This document shows positions 27,123-38,055 of a DNA stretch of 64,000 nucleotides, piece by piece. The translations under genes and the position numbers were made by a program. This stretch comes from Vibrio gazogenes (GTDB lineage: Bacteria; Pseudomonadota; Gammaproteobacteria; Enterobacterales; Vibrionaceae). Each line of letters opens with the position of its first letter. The stretch's first letter is position 1. The DNA lies in assembly GCF_002196515.1 (NCBI RefSeq), contig NZ_CP018835.1, positions 1,674,001 through 1,738,000 of the forward strand, written 5' to 3'. The notes beneath the pieces are model-generated. The model was not told where the DNA came from, made no database searches, and was given only the letters and a program-made list of their open reading frames with translations.

Positions 27123-27198
27123 TGGTGGAGCTATGCGGGATCGAACCGCAGACCTCCTGCGTGCAAGGCAGGCGCTCTCCCAGCTGAGCTATAGCCCC
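27123..27198 (-). tRNA. tRNA-Ala (anticodon TGC) in rRNA spacer
   Basis: The gene has acceptor GGGGCTA/TAGCTCC, anticodon stem CCTGC/GCAGG with loop CTTGCAC (anticodon TGC), T-arm and CCA. This is the standard Ile-Ala spacer arrangement. Confidence 0.97.
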
Positions 27199-27292
27199 AT
27201 CTATAGATAAAATCATTGAAGAGCAAGGCAGTTTTCGAGGACGTGTATCATTTATACACGACGAGGAAACTAACACCGCTATTCGAAGATTT

Positions 27293-27369
27293 TGGTGGGT
27301 CTGAGTGGACTTGAACCACCGACCTCTCGCTTATCAGGCGAACGCTCTAACCACCTGAGCTACAGACCC
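27293..27369 (-). tRNA. tRNA-Ile (anticodon GAT) in rRNA spacer
   Basis: The 77-base gene has acceptor GGGTCTG/CAGACCC, D-arm GCTCAGGTGGTTAGAGC, anticodon loop CTGATAA with anticodon GAT, T-arm GGTGGTTCAAGTCCACT-like and CCA. It lies between 16S and tRNA-Ala, with a 63-base processing spacer on the 16S side. Confidence 0.97.
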
Positions 27370-27431
27370 AAACTCTCTTTGCTTATAAACCAAGTCAATC
27401 TGTGTGGACACTCATCTCAAATATCTTTTCG

Positions 27432-28974
<1,543 letters not shown>

Positions 28975-29400
28975 AGTTTTTGTGACACCAAAGTGTCGGC
29001 TCAATGAATACTGCTTTCGTCTCCGCTTTTTAAAAAAGCAAAAGCAAAAAGTGACATTACATAAGTAATGTTGAATTGACTGTGCTCTTGTCAGATTACA
29101 GTAAACTGCTTTCCAACTTGATATTGGTCACTCGATTCATTGATAAAATCTTATTGGATATTTATCGACGAGTGCCCACACAGATTGATTGGTCTATATT
29201 GTTAAAGAGCGCCTAGTGTCTGGCTTGTCGCCTTGGCTAGGGGTGCGTATCTTACGCTTTTCGAAAATCAAGTCAACAGATATTTGCTAACAATTTTAAG
29301 GATTTTCTTTCACCTTGAGTTTGTCGTTTCAGACACTCTCTGTCGGTGAGGCGGCATTATAGGGAACAAATAACTTGTAGCAAGTGATTTTTTTACTTTT
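28975..29400 (-). promoter_or_regulatory. Two promoters and leader of rRNA operon 2
   Basis: On the minus strand the distal promoter has TTGCTA (29378-29383) and TATAAT (29356-29361) with a 16-base gap. It is followed by GCCGCCTC and preceded by an AT-rich UP-element-like tract (29388-29420). A second promoter has TTGACT (29271-29276) and TAAGAT (29249-29254), again 16 bases apart, followed by ACGCACCCC. boxA (GCTCTTTAACAAT) is at 29198-29210. The paired promoters and short spacing are typical of rRNA P1/P2 control by ppGpp and growth rate. Confidence 0.82.
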
Positions 29401-29572
29401 TTTTCCGTTTGCTCAAAAAGAAATCAGAAACGTTATAAATAATGTTACAACCTTTGAAGATTATCACAGCAATAGGTTGGAAAAACCTCGGACATAAACG
29501 TAAGATTCATTTATCTGTTCTATTTTATTTATGTATTCATCTTTCTTATTAATTGATAAGTAGTATTCCAAT

Positions 29573-30025
29573 ATGAATTTAACTAAATATTTTTTGTGGC
29601 TTGCCACGTTTGCTGTATTAGGTGTCATTGCACTTTCTCAGCTCGCAATTCCCTCGGTGGTTGCTTTCCTGGTCGGATTGGCAGGAGCAACACTTGTTTT
29701 TATTCTCACTTCACAAAATTCGTCTTCTCAACAGCAATCACAGATGGCGACAACAACATTATATGTCGGCAACCTCCCTTACAAAGCCAATGAATCGAAT
29801 GTAAAAAGCCTATTTGCAGATTATGGTGAAGTCTTCGCTGTACGTTTAATGAAAGACAAACGGACTGGCAAGCGACGTGGATTTGGCTTTGTGGTGATGC
29901 CAGAGTCCGAAGCACAAAAAGCAATTACGAAGCTCAATGAGTCTAGTTATATGGATCGGACTCTTAAAGTTCGGGTTGCGAATGATCCGAAAAACCCTGA
30001 ATCGGATAGTTCTCAATTTGATTAA
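29573..30025 (+). CDS. Membrane-anchored RRM-type RNA-binding protein
   Basis: The 150-residue product starts with two hydrophobic segments (about residues 5-25 and 27-47). A short linker follows, then one RRM domain (about 60-138) with RNP2 Leu-Tyr-Val-Gly-Asn-Leu and RNP1 Arg-Gly-Phe-Gly-Phe-Val-Val-Met. The aromatic residues that stack on RNA are kept. Cytoplasmic display of the RRM next to the inner membrane is inferred from the hydrophobic N-terminus. An internal ATG (Met-Ala-Thr-Thr-Thr, near 29744) could give a soluble RRM-only form, but it has no strong ribosome-binding site. The end overlaps the convergent murI by 62 bases. The RNA target is unknown. Confidence 0.85.
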   Translation: MNLTKYFLWLATFAVLGVIALSQLAIPSVVAFLVGLAGATLVFILTSQNSSSQQQSQMATTTLYVGNLPYKANESNVKSLFADYGEVFAVRLMKDKRTGKRRGFGFVVMPESEAQKAITKLNESSYMDRTLKVRVANDPKNPESDSSQFD

Positions 30026-30785
30026 ATCCCCAATCGGATAAAACTTGTGTCAGTGCTTCGCTATCATATGGCGAAGTGCTGGCAAAAACCCGAGGTGTTT
30101 TTGGGGTATGTCTACACATTGTTTCAGAAATCAAGCTCTCCACCCTTCGGGCAATCGCATTGCCAGAATCCACCAGAATGACCTTGCTTCCTAATACCTG
30201 CTGAATCTCATCTCTCAATAGCGGGAAATGTGTGCAGCCGAGTACCGCAACATCGATTTTCCCCTGAATCGGTTGAAGAATGCTTGCCAGTTCAAACATG
30301 TTCACTGTAACGCCACGTAATTTACGCTCAGCCATATCGACCAACGCTGTTGACCCAAGCAGACAGATATCTTTATCAGATGAGAAGTCCCGAATCAGCT
30401 CATGCGTATAAGGCCGCTTGATGGTCGCTGGAGTCGCAATAAGGCCGACACATTGCTGAGCCAAATTACACGCAGGCTTAATCGCAGGCACCACTCCGAC
30501 GACAGGGATATCCAAGCGCTTTCGTAAGGAAGGCAAAACAATCGTGCTCGCGGTATTACAAGCAATCACAACAATATCAATCGCCATTTTCTTAACGATA
30601 GATGTAACGAAGGCTTCAACCCGGTGGAGTAATTCCTGTTGTGGTAGCTCTCCATATGGATAGCCTTCATTATCGAACAGATAGAAGTAGTTATGATCGG
30701 GTAGTCGCTGATGAATTTCCCGATAAACCGAGAGGCCACCGACACCGGAGTCAAAGATTAGGATATTAGAAACTTGTGAGGACAC
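29964..30785 (-). CDS. murI: Glutamate racemase
   Basis: MurI makes D-glutamate for peptidoglycan. The 273-residue protein has the two catalytic cysteines in Ala-Cys-Asn-Thr-Ala-Ser and Gly-Cys-Thr-His-Phe-Pro, and the N-terminal Asp-Ser-Gly-Val-Gly-Gly-Leu-Ser motif. It lies downstream of btuB on the same strand, as in E. coli where the two genes are neighbours, but here a terminator separates them. The 3' end overlaps the convergent RRM gene. Confidence 0.96.
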   Translation of the reverse strand: MSSQVSNILIFDSGVGGLSVYREIHQRLPDHNYFYLFDNEGYPYGELPQQELLHRVEAFVTSIVKKMAIDIVVIACNTASTIVLPSLRKRLDIPVVGVVPAIKPACNLAQQCVGLIATPATIKRPYTHELIRDFSSDKDICLLGSTALVDMAERKLRGVTVNMFELASILQPIQGKIDVAVLGCTHFPLLRDEIQQVLGSKVILVDSGNAIARRVESLISETMCRHTPKTPRVFASTSPYDSEALTQVLSDWGFNQIENYPIQGFSDHSQPEL

Positions 30786-30867
30786 TTTTGACTACATCGA
30801 AAAACTAAAGATGAAAACGCATGATACGCTTCCAATCGATTTTGACAATCATGATTTTCTAAAGAAA

Positions 30868-30890
30868 AGAAACCGCCCGAAGGCGGTTTT
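30868..30890 (-). terminator. Terminator after btuB
   Basis: Read on the minus strand, AACCGCC and GGCGGTT pair around TTCG and are followed by TTCTTTTCTTT. The T-run is interrupted, so some read-through into murI may occur. Confidence 0.78.
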
Positions 30891-30905
30891 GTCGAAAGAT
30901 GAAAC

Positions 30906-32744
30906 TTAGAACTGATAACCGACTTCAGCAAAAAGCGTTCTTTCATTTCCTTTGTAATAGGTGTTGGCAGAACCGTAATAACCGGTCTCATAATCTTCAT
31001 CGAACAGATTTTCGACTTTTATACCTATGGACGTCTGATGATTCCACAAATAAGAAACGCCAGTATCCACTGTAATATAAGATCCTAACCATTTACTTGA
31101 GTCTGCACGGTTACCAACGTAGTTTGTTGTAATTGTCCCGCGCCACTGATCCTGTGAGTACAGCATCGCCCAGCTATAGTTGTTCTGAGCTCTTTTATCA
31201 AGCAATGAACCATCTGACGCATCTTCTGCTTTTTTCCATGTAGCACTTAATTTATGTTCAATTGGGCCAGTCTCTATAGTAGCGCTTAGCTCTATTCCCT
31301 CAATTCGTGCTCGCGCAACATTTGACGGTTTCCATACACTACCTCCCACATTTTTCCAATCGATCATATCTTGAAGATCTGTTCGGTATACCGACAGCTC
31401 CCAAGAAAGAAGCTCGTGAAAACCTTTGACTACCAACTCTCTTGACTTCGAATCTTCTGGTTTTAAATTTGGATTACCACTATTCGGCCAATATAGATCA
31501 TTAAAACTTGGCTCTTTATATGCGGTGCCAAAGTTCCCCAATATTTGGAGTTCATCAGTAATCCAATAACCAACACCACCGTTCCATGTGGTGTGATTAC
31601 CAAAAGTACTGGAATCATCATAACGACCACTAACTTCAAACGTTACATCATTGATATCAGTAGACGACGTAAAAAACACCGATTGCATGTGCTTTTCCGT
31701 TTCGTCGTAACTACTCGAATAGCTACCGAGTAAATCGGCCTTATCTTGTGAGTATTCCAGTCCTACCTGCAAATGTACTGCATCTGCAAGAACACTATTA
31801 TTGAGCCAACTCAATACGTTTTGACGCGTTCGAATGATTTGCTTTGCATCAGAATCATCAGCTAATCCATCAGTCGCTTCGTTGTATCGAGTTGAAATTT
31901 GCAACTCTGAGAAAAAGTCACCCTGAGCATAACGAAGTAAACCAGCCAAAAGTTCAGATTCAGTATCAGTTTTTTTCTGCTTCAGCTCGATCATATTGCT
32001 AGTCGCATATTTAGCATAAGAATCTACTTTATGAAGCGTCAATTTGCCCTGCCACTCGGCATTAAATTGATGCTGAAGATGACCAACAAAAGTCTGTGCT
32101 TTATATCCATCTTCTTCACTATCAGGAGATGCAGCCAACACTTTGTAACCATCACTCTTCTCTTGCGATACGATGACTTCACCATGAGTGGTGTCGTTCA
32201 ACTGACCAACACTCTTCCATCCCAATAAACTATGGTCATGTGAACCATATCCTACACGCCCCTGGTGCTCGGAAGTAAAATCCTTACTTGTCGTAATGCT
32301 AATGATTCCGCCAATAGCATCAGAACCATAAGCAGCTGCTCGAGGTCCCTTGATAATTTCAATCTTCTCAATCGCAAAAGCAGGGATCAGACCAATTGAA
32401 GACCCACCAGTTGTTGATGAATTGATTCGTACACCATCCAGAAGCATCAATGTATGCTTAGATCCTGTCCCTCGGAGAAAAATAGACGTTGCTTGTGCCT
32501 TCCCTCCAGAAGAAACTACTTCAACACCAGATAAAGTTCTCAACACTTCTAATGCACTATGAGCCTGAAGTGCTGCGATATCTTGTTTTGTGACTGTAAT
32601 CGTGGAAGCAAGAACCGATTTAGCCGGTTGCTCAAACCGATTCGCTGTCACCACCACCGTGTCAGCATTTGAACTGTCTGCATAAGAATAGAAAGCACAA
32701 GGGAGCTGCGATACCACTGCTATCGCTAAAACTGTTTTTTTCAT
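30906..32744 (-). CDS. btuB: TonB-dependent vitamin B12 receptor BtuB
   Basis: BtuB is the outer-membrane barrel that brings in cobalamin with energy from TonB. The 612-residue protein has a signal peptide (about residues 1-22), a TonB box in Asp-Thr-Val-Val-Val-Thr-Ala-Asn-Arg, and a plug domain with Val-Leu-Arg-Thr-Leu-Ser-Gly-Val-Glu-Val, Phe-Leu-Arg-Gly-Thr and Ile-Lys-Gly-Pro-Arg-Ala-Ala. A 22-strand-type barrel ends in Val-Gly-Tyr-Gln-Phe with the C-terminal Phe needed for BAM insertion. The cobalamin riboswitch directly upstream supports B12 rather than another TonB substrate. Confidence 0.93.
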   Translation of the reverse strand: MKKTVLAIAVVSQLPCAFYSYADSSNADTVVVTANRFEQPAKSVLASTITVTKQDIAALQAHSALEVLRTLSGVEVVSSGGKAQATSIFLRGTGSKHTLMLLDGVRINSSTTGGSSIGLIPAFAIEKIEIIKGPRAAAYGSDAIGGIISITTSKDFTSEHQGRVGYGSHDHSLLGWKSVGQLNDTTHGEVIVSQEKSDGYKVLAASPDSEEDGYKAQTFVGHLQHQFNAEWQGKLTLHKVDSYAKYATSNMIELKQKKTDTESELLAGLLRYAQGDFFSELQISTRYNEATDGLADDSDAKQIIRTRQNVLSWLNNSVLADAVHLQVGLEYSQDKADLLGSYSSSYDETEKHMQSVFFTSSTDINDVTFEVSGRYDDSSTFGNHTTWNGGVGYWITDELQILGNFGTAYKEPSFNDLYWPNSGNPNLKPEDSKSRELVVKGFHELLSWELSVYRTDLQDMIDWKNVGGSVWKPSNVARARIEGIELSATIETGPIEHKLSATWKKAEDASDGSLLDKRAQNNYSWAMLYSQDQWRGTITTNYVGNRADSSKWLGSYITVDTGVSYLWNHQTSIGIKVENLFDEDYETGYYGSANTYYKGNERTLFAEVGYQF

Positions 32745-32797
32745 TTTTATATCCTGAATTCGCGTTAATCTGACTGAGATGCCTGTCTTCTCCCAGT

Positions 32798-32990
32798 TGC
32801 TGGCAGGTCTTCGGACTTAAGAATATGATTACCCCTGAGATAACCGCCAAAATCTCGACTTCCCACACATCTGGTGCAGTGTCTTTTGAGATCTTGTCTT
32901 CTATTTACCGCTGCGCGTCAGTTCTGGATTTTCACCAGATTCCCTTTTCAACACCCCAGCAAATGCATACTCGTTGTCACTGGGGGTACC
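32798..32990 (-). promoter_or_regulatory. Cobalamin riboswitch upstream of btuB
   Basis: On the minus strand the leader contains GGTGAAAATCCAGAACTGACGC-like core sequence, the GCGGTAA segment, and near its 3' side AAGTCCGAAGACCTGCCAG, which matches the conserved 3' part of AdoCbl riboswitches. It ends about 55 bases before the btuB ATG, so control of translation or early termination of btuB by B12 is expected. The outer limits are approximate. Confidence 0.88.
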
Positions 32991-33146
32991 AACTGGCACG
33001 ATAGTATTGGCCTACATAACCCTTGTCCAGATGATATTCACGGTATGTATGAAGAAAATTCTTGCGGATCGGCGAACAAACTGGACATCATGATGGAATC
33101 GAATAAAATCTGCGCTCTTTAACTGTTCGCTCTGTAAGGTAATACC

Positions 33147-34256
33147 ATGGCTACTCTTGATGTAAATCCCGAACGCTACCAGAATCAACTAAAAGAGAAA
33201 GTCACTCGGCTTACTGAGATGTTCTCTGAATTTCAAATGCCAGAACTAGCCGTGTTTGAATCACCAGAACAACACTATCGGATGCGTGCGGAGTTTCGTG
33301 TCTGGCATGAAGGGGATGACCTCTACTACATCATGTTCGATCAGGAAACTCGCCAGAAATATCGGGTCGATCAGTTTCCGGCAGCAAGCCAACTGATCAA
33401 TCAACTGATGCCAGCCTTGCTCGAACAGATTCGTGATAACGATATCCTGCGCCATAAGCTATTTCAGGTTGATTTTTTATCATCACTCAGCGGCGAAATT
33501 CTTGTCTCACTACTCTACCATCGTCAGATTGACGAACAGTGGCAGCAAGCCGCACAAACCTTGAAAGAGACATTACGTCAACAAGGGTTCAACCTGAATT
33601 TAATTGGCCGGGCGCGAAAAATAAAGATGGTCTTAGATCGCGATTACGTGGTTGAGAAACTGTGCGTCCATGGTCAAACCTACACTTACCAGCAAGTTGA
33701 AAACAGTTTCACTCAGCCCAACGGACGTATTGCGGAAAAAATGCTGGCGTGGGCAGTTGACTGCACCCGTGACAGTCAGGGCGATCTGTTAGAACTCTAC
33801 TGCGGGAATGGCAATTTCTCTCTCGCTCTGGCGCAAAATTTCAACCGTGTGCTGGCAACAGAACTGGCGAAACCTTCGGTTGACTCTGCGCAATACAATA
33901 TTGCTGCCAACCATATCGATAATGTACAAATTATCCGGATGTCCGCGGAAGAATTTACTCAAGCCATGGAAGGAAAACGTGAGTTCCGCCGCCTGAAAGA
34001 TGCTGGCGTTGATCTCAGTAGCTACCAATGCAACACGATTTTTGTCGATCCACCGCGCTCAGGTATGGATATCGATACTTGTAAGATGGTGCAGAAATAT
34101 CCTCGGATTCTTTATATTTCTTGTAACCCGGAAACCCTCAAGGAAAATCTGGCCGTTCTGAGTGAAACACACCGCGTTACTCGCTTCGCGCTGTTCGACC
34201 AATTCCCCTACACCCACCACATGGAAGCGGGTGTGATGCTGGAGCGTATTCAATAA
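33147..34256 (+). CDS. trmA: tRNA (uracil-54-C5)-methyltransferase
   Basis: TrmA makes ribothymidine at position 54 of tRNA using S-adenosylmethionine. The 369-residue product carries the methyltransferase motif [11 protein letters not shown], the motif Phe-Val-Asp-Pro-Pro-Arg-Ser-Gly, the catalytic Cys in Tyr-Ile-Ser-Cys-Asn-Pro-Glu-Thr, and a C-terminal Glu in His-Met-Glu-Ala-Gly-Val. There is no N-terminal TRAM domain or iron-sulfur cysteine set, which separates it from RlmC and RlmD. It diverges from btuB across the riboswitch region. Confidence 0.96.
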   Translation: MATLDVNPERYQNQLKEKVTRLTEMFSEFQMPELAVFESPEQHYRMRAEFRVWHEGDDLYYIMFDQETRQKYRVDQFPAASQLINQLMPALLEQIRDNDILRHKLFQVDFLSSLSGEILVSLLYHRQIDEQWQQAAQTLKETLRQQGFNLNLIGRARKIKMVLDRDYVVEKLCVHGQTYTYQQVENSFTQPNGRIAEKMLAWAVDCTRDSQGDLLELYCGNGNFSLALAQNFNRVLATELAKPSVDSAQYNIAANHIDNVQIIRMSAEEFTQAMEGKREFRRLKDAGVDLSSYQCNTIFVDPPRSGMDIDTCKMVQKYPRILYISCNPETLKENLAVLSETHRVTRFALFDQFPYTHHMEAGVMLERIQ

Positions 34257-34356
34257 AGGTTGTAAATTATAGGAAATGGCGCGGAGTACAGGAAGCTTTG
34301 GAATCGGGCGTGCTTCTTCGTGTTTACGGCACGCCATAACCCGCGAATTGAATCTG

Positions 34357-34410
34357 CGTTGTATTCATGGTTAATCCCACCGAATCGAATGGTTAATCAT
34401 GAATACAACG
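34357..34410. repeat. Long inverted repeat at the end of the COG0523 gene
   Basis: CGTTGTATTCATGGTTAATC (34357-34376) and its imperfect complement at 34391-34410 match at 18 of 20 positions around a 14-base loop. The right arm includes the stop codon and last codons of the minus-strand GTPase gene. It may act as a terminator or 3' stabiliser between trmA and that gene. Confidence 0.55.
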
Positions 34411-35391
34411 GAGCAGATGCGCTTCAAACGCCTCATCGATTGTCTCCGCAATCAGTTCGATGCGGCTTTCGACACATTCGTCCAGTTCAACTTCGGTCAA
34501 TCCGTCTTCTGTCAGGTTATAACCGAAGATCCCGCTGTCCGTAATGAACACCGCTTTCATCCGCTCTAGTTGCAACTCAACCAATAATTGCCGTAGCTTC
34601 GAGTGTTCAAAAATCTTCTCTGGAGAAAAGCGCCAGCCCGCACTGTGAAAACCTTCCCCTGCATTGACTGCTTTCAGCATACCGCTTTCCGGTATAGGTA
34701 ACTCAGAAACCAAAGGCTTATTGTGACGATGATGATGGTGGGGGGGCGCCAAATACGCATGTACCGACGTATTTCCCTCGAACTCGGAGAAAGGGATAAC
34801 ACCATACTCGGCAAAAATTAACTTCGTATCCGGTCTGCCCACTTTGGCAACATAGTCTTGTAACGCTTGTACATCACCATCTTGATAGAGATCGCGTTTG
34901 TTCCCCACCACGGTATCTGCAATTTCAATCTGCTGATTAAACGTTTCATGGTCGGTGTAACGAGAATCCGATAGCTTGCGTGCATCAACTAAAGTGATGT
35001 TCTTTTGCAACGACAAGAGCTGACGGTAATACGCTGTCGATAACACCTGCAAGACTTCCTTGGGGTGCCCAAGTCCGGTGGGTTCTATCAGTAAACGATC
35101 TGGTTTTGCTTCCGACAACAGTTGGTTGAGTGCGATTTGCATAGGCAGACCTGCCGCACAACACATACAACCACCAGGCACTTCTCGAATGAAAATGTTG
35201 CCTTTTTGCTGTTGTCCCTGCAATAAGCTCCCATCAATGCCTATTTCACCGAACTCATTAACCAAAATCGCCCAGCGTTCATCACTCGGTTTGGCAGCGA
35301 TTAAATTCAAAATCGCCGAGGTTTTTCCTACGCCTAAAAACCCGGTAATCATATGGGTCGGAACCCCTAACATTGGTTGTTCAGATCTCAT
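34393..35391 (-). CDS. COG0523-family zinc-linked GTPase (YeiR-like)
   Basis: COG0523 proteins are G3E GTPases that act as metal chaperones; E. coli YeiR binds zinc. The protein has the P-loop Gly-Phe-Leu-Gly-Val-Gly-Lys-Thr-Ser, the zinc-binding Cys-Met-Cys-Cys after Gly-Gly, Glu-Pro-Thr-Gly-Leu-Gly-His for the Walker B/switch region, Asn-Lys-Arg-Asp for guanine recognition, and a His-rich stretch His-His-His-His-Arg-His near residue 225. ATG 35391 has AAGAGA upstream and gives 332 residues; the frame extends nine codons further to 35418. It is the last gene of the zinc cluster. A role in delivering zinc under shortage is inferred. Confidence 0.82.
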   Translation of the reverse strand: MRSEQPMLGVPTHMITGFLGVGKTSAILNLIAAKPSDERWAILVNEFGEIGIDGSLLQGQQQKGNIFIREVPGGCMCCAAGLPMQIALNQLLSEAKPDRLLIEPTGLGHPKEVLQVLSTAYYRQLLSLQKNITLVDARKLSDSRYTDHETFNQQIEIADTVVGNKRDLYQDGDVQALQDYVAKVGRPDTKLIFAEYGVIPFSEFEGNTSVHAYLAPPHHHHRHNKPLVSELPIPESGMLKAVNAGEGFHSAGWRFSPEKIFEHSKLRQLLVELQLERMKAVFITDSGIFGYNLTEDGLTEVELDECVESRIELIAETIDEAFEAHLLRCIHD

Positions 35392-35508
35392 TGGCAATTC
35401 TCTTGTTGTTTTGTACAAATTCGGGGGGGCACAACAACCACTGACTCCGACAGATAAATAGCAATATATGAACGGTTACGAAAACCTCATGACATAAACG
35501 CTCAAGGA

Positions 35509-35596
35509 TTTAGTGTTTAGTGTTTAGTGTTTAGTGTTTAGTGTTTAGTGTTTAGTGTTTAGTGTTTAGTGTTTAGTGTTTAGTGTTTAGTGTTTA
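35509..35596. repeat. TTTAGTG heptamer tandem repeat, 12 copies
   Basis: Twelve perfect head-to-tail copies of TTTAGTG run from 35509 to 35592, followed by a partial TTTA. The tract contains the 3' end and stop codon of zur. In the zur frame the repeat reads Asn-Thr-Lys-His then stop, so the stop falls within the second repeat unit and copy-number changes further on would not alter the protein. Such tracts are prone to slippage. Confidence 0.98.
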
Positions 35597-36056
35597 ACAA
35601 TAATTTCTCAGCACATTCATCGCACACACAACTGATTTCGAACTGAGGACTCATCACGGTAAAACCGGCTTGCCTAGCATCTGTACGGATGCTGGAAATC
35701 ACCTTCGGTTCAATCGTCAGCTCACTGACCTTTCCGCACTCAGAACAAATCAAAAATTGAGGACACCCGTGGTCTTGATTACAACGAATATGGGAACAGA
35801 CGATGTACTTATTCGACATATTCAGCTTATGGGCGAAATGCTCTCCCTCAAGAAAATCTAAAATACGATAAACCGACATCGCCTGAATGTTCTGCGCAAA
35901 ATATTGATGGCAGTAATCGACAATTTCATAGGCAGAAAGAGGCTTATTGGCATGCAGCAAAGCATGCAATACCAACTTTCTCTTTGCGGTAAGGTGTTTA
36001 CCCCGGGTCAGGCAAATTTTTTCTGCCTGTGCCATGATGGCATCGGTATTTCGCAT
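35580..36056 (-). CDS. zur: Fur-family zinc uptake regulator Zur
   Basis: Zur is a dimeric repressor that shuts off zinc uptake when zinc is plentiful. The 158-residue product has a winged-helix N-terminus (Arg-Gly-Lys-His-Leu-Thr-Ala-Lys-Arg and Ser-Val-Tyr-Arg-Ile-Leu-Asp-Phe-Leu) and the two CXXC pairs of the structural zinc site, Cys-Ser-Glu-Cys and Cys-Asp-Glu-Cys. Intervening His and Cys residues could bind regulatory zinc. Its place among znuBC and COG0523 genes, with a Zur box nearby, supports Zur over Fur or PerR. The last residues and stop codon lie inside the heptamer repeat. Confidence 0.9.
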   Translation of the reverse strand: MRNTDAIMAQAEKICLTRGKHLTAKRKLVLHALLHANKPLSAYEIVDYCHQYFAQNIQAMSVYRILDFLEGEHFAHKLNMSNKYIVCSHIRCNQDHGCPQFLICSECGKVSELTIEPKVISSIRTDARQAGFTVMSPQFEISCVCDECAEKLLLNTKH

Positions 36057-36062
36057 TTGAGG

Positions 36063-36731
36063 TTATATGAAATCAAGTGTGAGTAATAAGCGCCTTTCAT
36101 TCGATATCAATTCAGGAGAACGATGTACCAAGCCCATCTGTTCGTTCCCTTCCCAGCCACCGCCCTTCAATAAGGCGACATCACCGGATTGCATCTGATT
36201 GATACGCTGCTCATTATCAAATAAACCAGACAAATGATCGGCCATGCCCTGAGCACCCGCTCCCAGTTTCCGGCGATCAACATCGTCGTTCCTTAACCAC
36301 TCCGTCGCAGAACCAACATAAGTCGTCACAAGGCGACAAGGTATTTGATCCACATGAAATTTAGGACACATTGGTTTATCCAAAGCAGTCAAGCGCAGAC
36401 CCACTTGCTGTAAATCGAAAAGACAGCAGAACATATCAACAATCAAACCAATATCTTCACCCAGCGCCTCTGCACATTCGTAATCCGATAACCGATTGCG
36501 AATCCACTCAGCTGCGTTTGCGGGCGTCACGCTTTGTACCAACGCTAAAGGCTGCCCCTCTTGCAGCATATTTTTAATATGTGCGGTCATCTCGGAAGAT
36601 AATGTTCGCTGCCATATCGCAATGTTGTTTTCCGGTTGATAAATATCGCTCAGGATACTCGGCATCGTCGATCTCGGAGCGACCGATGTCGCTCGCACCA
36701 TCTCTGCTGGCATCGCCATGTCAACGCTCAT
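36063..36731 (-). CDS. DUF1826 protein of the zinc cluster
   Basis: The 222-residue product matches what I know of DUF1826, seen in [22 protein letters not shown] and Gly-Gly-Gly-Trp-Glu-Gly-Asn. Conserved His, Asp and Cys residues could bind a metal, and the His-Val-Asp motif recalls cupin/oxygenase metal sites, but no activity is established. ATG 36731 overlaps the TGA of the upstream GTPase gene as ATGA, which argues for translational coupling and against the longer frame to 36776. It lies six bases before zur. Confidence 0.72.
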   Translation of the reverse strand: MSVDMAMPAEMVRATSVAPRSTMPSILSDIYQPENNIAIWQRTLSSEMTAHIKNMLQEGQPLALVQSVTPANAAEWIRNRLSDYECAEALGEDIGLIVDMFCCLFDLQQVGLRLTALDKPMCPKFHVDQIPCRLVTTYVGSATEWLRNDDVDRRKLGAGAQGMADHLSGLFDNEQRINQMQSGDVALLKGGGWEGNEQMGLVHRSPELISNERRLLLTLDFI

Positions 36732-37933
36732 GACTCTTCCTCCCAGGCTGGAAATGGATCCGGTAATGCTTGCCACAAGGGCTCACCCGCCAACATTTCC
36801 TCTTCGGTGAGTAAGCATTCATCAAGCGCACGTATCATTGCCGCTTTATCTAACCGTTGCCCAATGAACACCAGTTCCTGACGCATATCACCAAACGGCT
36901 CAACCCAATTATTTTCAATCTCTGTTAAGTATTCTGGCTCCGTCGGCCATTGCGCTTTCGGGACCGCTTTCCAAAACATACCGGCAAAACCATAGTAAGC
37001 CATGCCACCGGCTTGGTTCCACTGCCCGGCAAAATCTGGACGAGACGCGAGCCAGAAATACCCTTTCGAGCGAATCAACTTCCCGTAACATGTCGTATTG
37101 TGTAAGAACTGATAAAATTTTTCCGGATGGAACGGACGACGCGCCTGATAACAGAAGCTGCTAATACCATACTCTTCGGTTTCCGGAATATGCTCACCTC
37201 GCAGCTCTTTTAACCATCCCGGAGCCTGTTGCGCCCGCTCAAAATCGAACAGACCCGTGTCCAGTACCTCAGAGACATTCACTTGCCCATTTTGAATCGC
37301 AATAATGCGCGCATGTGTATTTAAGGTCTTGAGAATCGCTTTTAATCGCTCGACGTCGTCTGCGCTGGCAATATCGGTCTTACTGATCAAAATGACATCC
37401 GCAAACTCCACTTGCTCAATCAATAGATCAGAAACACTGCGCTCGTCTTCTTCCCCCAAATGCTCCCCGGTTTCCTGAAGAGACTGAGCCGCTTCGTAAT
37501 CACGTAGAAAATTCACCGCATCAACAACCGTGACCATGGTGTCTAACGTCGCCACATCGGAGAGCGATACGCCATCGTCATCCGCGAACGTAAATGTCTC
37601 TGCAACCGGAAGGGGTTCTGCAATACCGGTCGATTCGATCACTAAGTTGTCAAAACGCCCCTCTTTCGCCAATTGGGCCACTTCCACCAGCAGGTCTTCG
37701 CGCAATGTACAACAAATACAGCCGTTACTCATTTCCACCAGTTTTTCTTCTTTGTGATTCAGGGAAACTTCGTTTTTAACGGTCGCTGAATCGATATTGA
37801 TTTCACTCATATCGTTCACGATAACCGCGACTCGCTTGCCTTCACGATTATTGAGAATGTGGCTAAGAACCGTGGTTTTACCAGCGCCCAAAAACCCTGA
37901 TAACACCGTAACCACAATTTTTTTCTGACTCAT
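36728..37933 (-). CDS. COG0523-family zinc metallochaperone GTPase (ZigA/ZagA-like)
   Basis: The 401-residue protein carries the G3E P-loop [19 protein letters not shown], the Cys-Ile-Cys-Cys zinc motif after [14 protein letters not shown], and the C-terminal CobW domain with Arg-Arg-Pro-Phe-His-Pro. This subtype is typically under Zur control and supplies zinc to essential enzymes during shortage. ATG 37933 has GTGAGGAC just upstream. It follows znuB across a repeat element and is coupled to DUF1826. Confidence 0.88.
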   Translation of the reverse strand: MSQKKIVVTVLSGFLGAGKTTVLSHILNNREGKRVAVIVNDMSEINIDSATVKNEVSLNHKEEKLVEMSNGCICCTLREDLLVEVAQLAKEGRFDNLVIESTGIAEPLPVAETFTFADDDGVSLSDVATLDTMVTVVDAVNFLRDYEAAQSLQETGEHLGEEDERSVSDLLIEQVEFADVILISKTDIASADDVERLKAILKTLNTHARIIAIQNGQVNVSEVLDTGLFDFERAQQAPGWLKELRGEHIPETEEYGISSFCYQARRPFHPEKFYQFLHNTTCYGKLIRSKGYFWLASRPDFAGQWNQAGGMAYYGFAGMFWKAVPKAQWPTEPEYLTEIENNWVEPFGDMRQELVFIGQRLDKAAMIRALDECLLTEEEMLAGEPLWQALPDPFPAWEEES

Positions 37934-37959
37934 TGTCCTCACTCCAATACTCTTTTATG

Positions 37960-38046
37960 TATACCCAAATGACCTCAAGATGCAGTTTCAGTGAACTCGC
38001 CCTTCGGGAGTGCTTCAATCCTGCATCTTGAGGTTACTTGGGTATA
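37960..38046. repeat. Vibrio-type palindromic repeat element (87 bp)
   Basis: The ends TATACCCAAATGACCTCAAG and the complement of the right end match at 24 of 26 positions, and the middle holds a second small hairpin CTCGCCCTTCGGGAGT. This is a non-autonomous, MITE- or REP-like element. I recall similar TATACCCAA...TTGGGTATA elements between Vibrio genes. It sits between znuB and the GTPase gene and could change transcript flow there. Confidence 0.8.
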
Positions 38047-38055
38047 TATTTCCAG

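Noticed and set aside
35509..35596. Possible CRISPR array
   Set aside because: The units are contiguous 7-base repeats without spacers and there are no cas genes.
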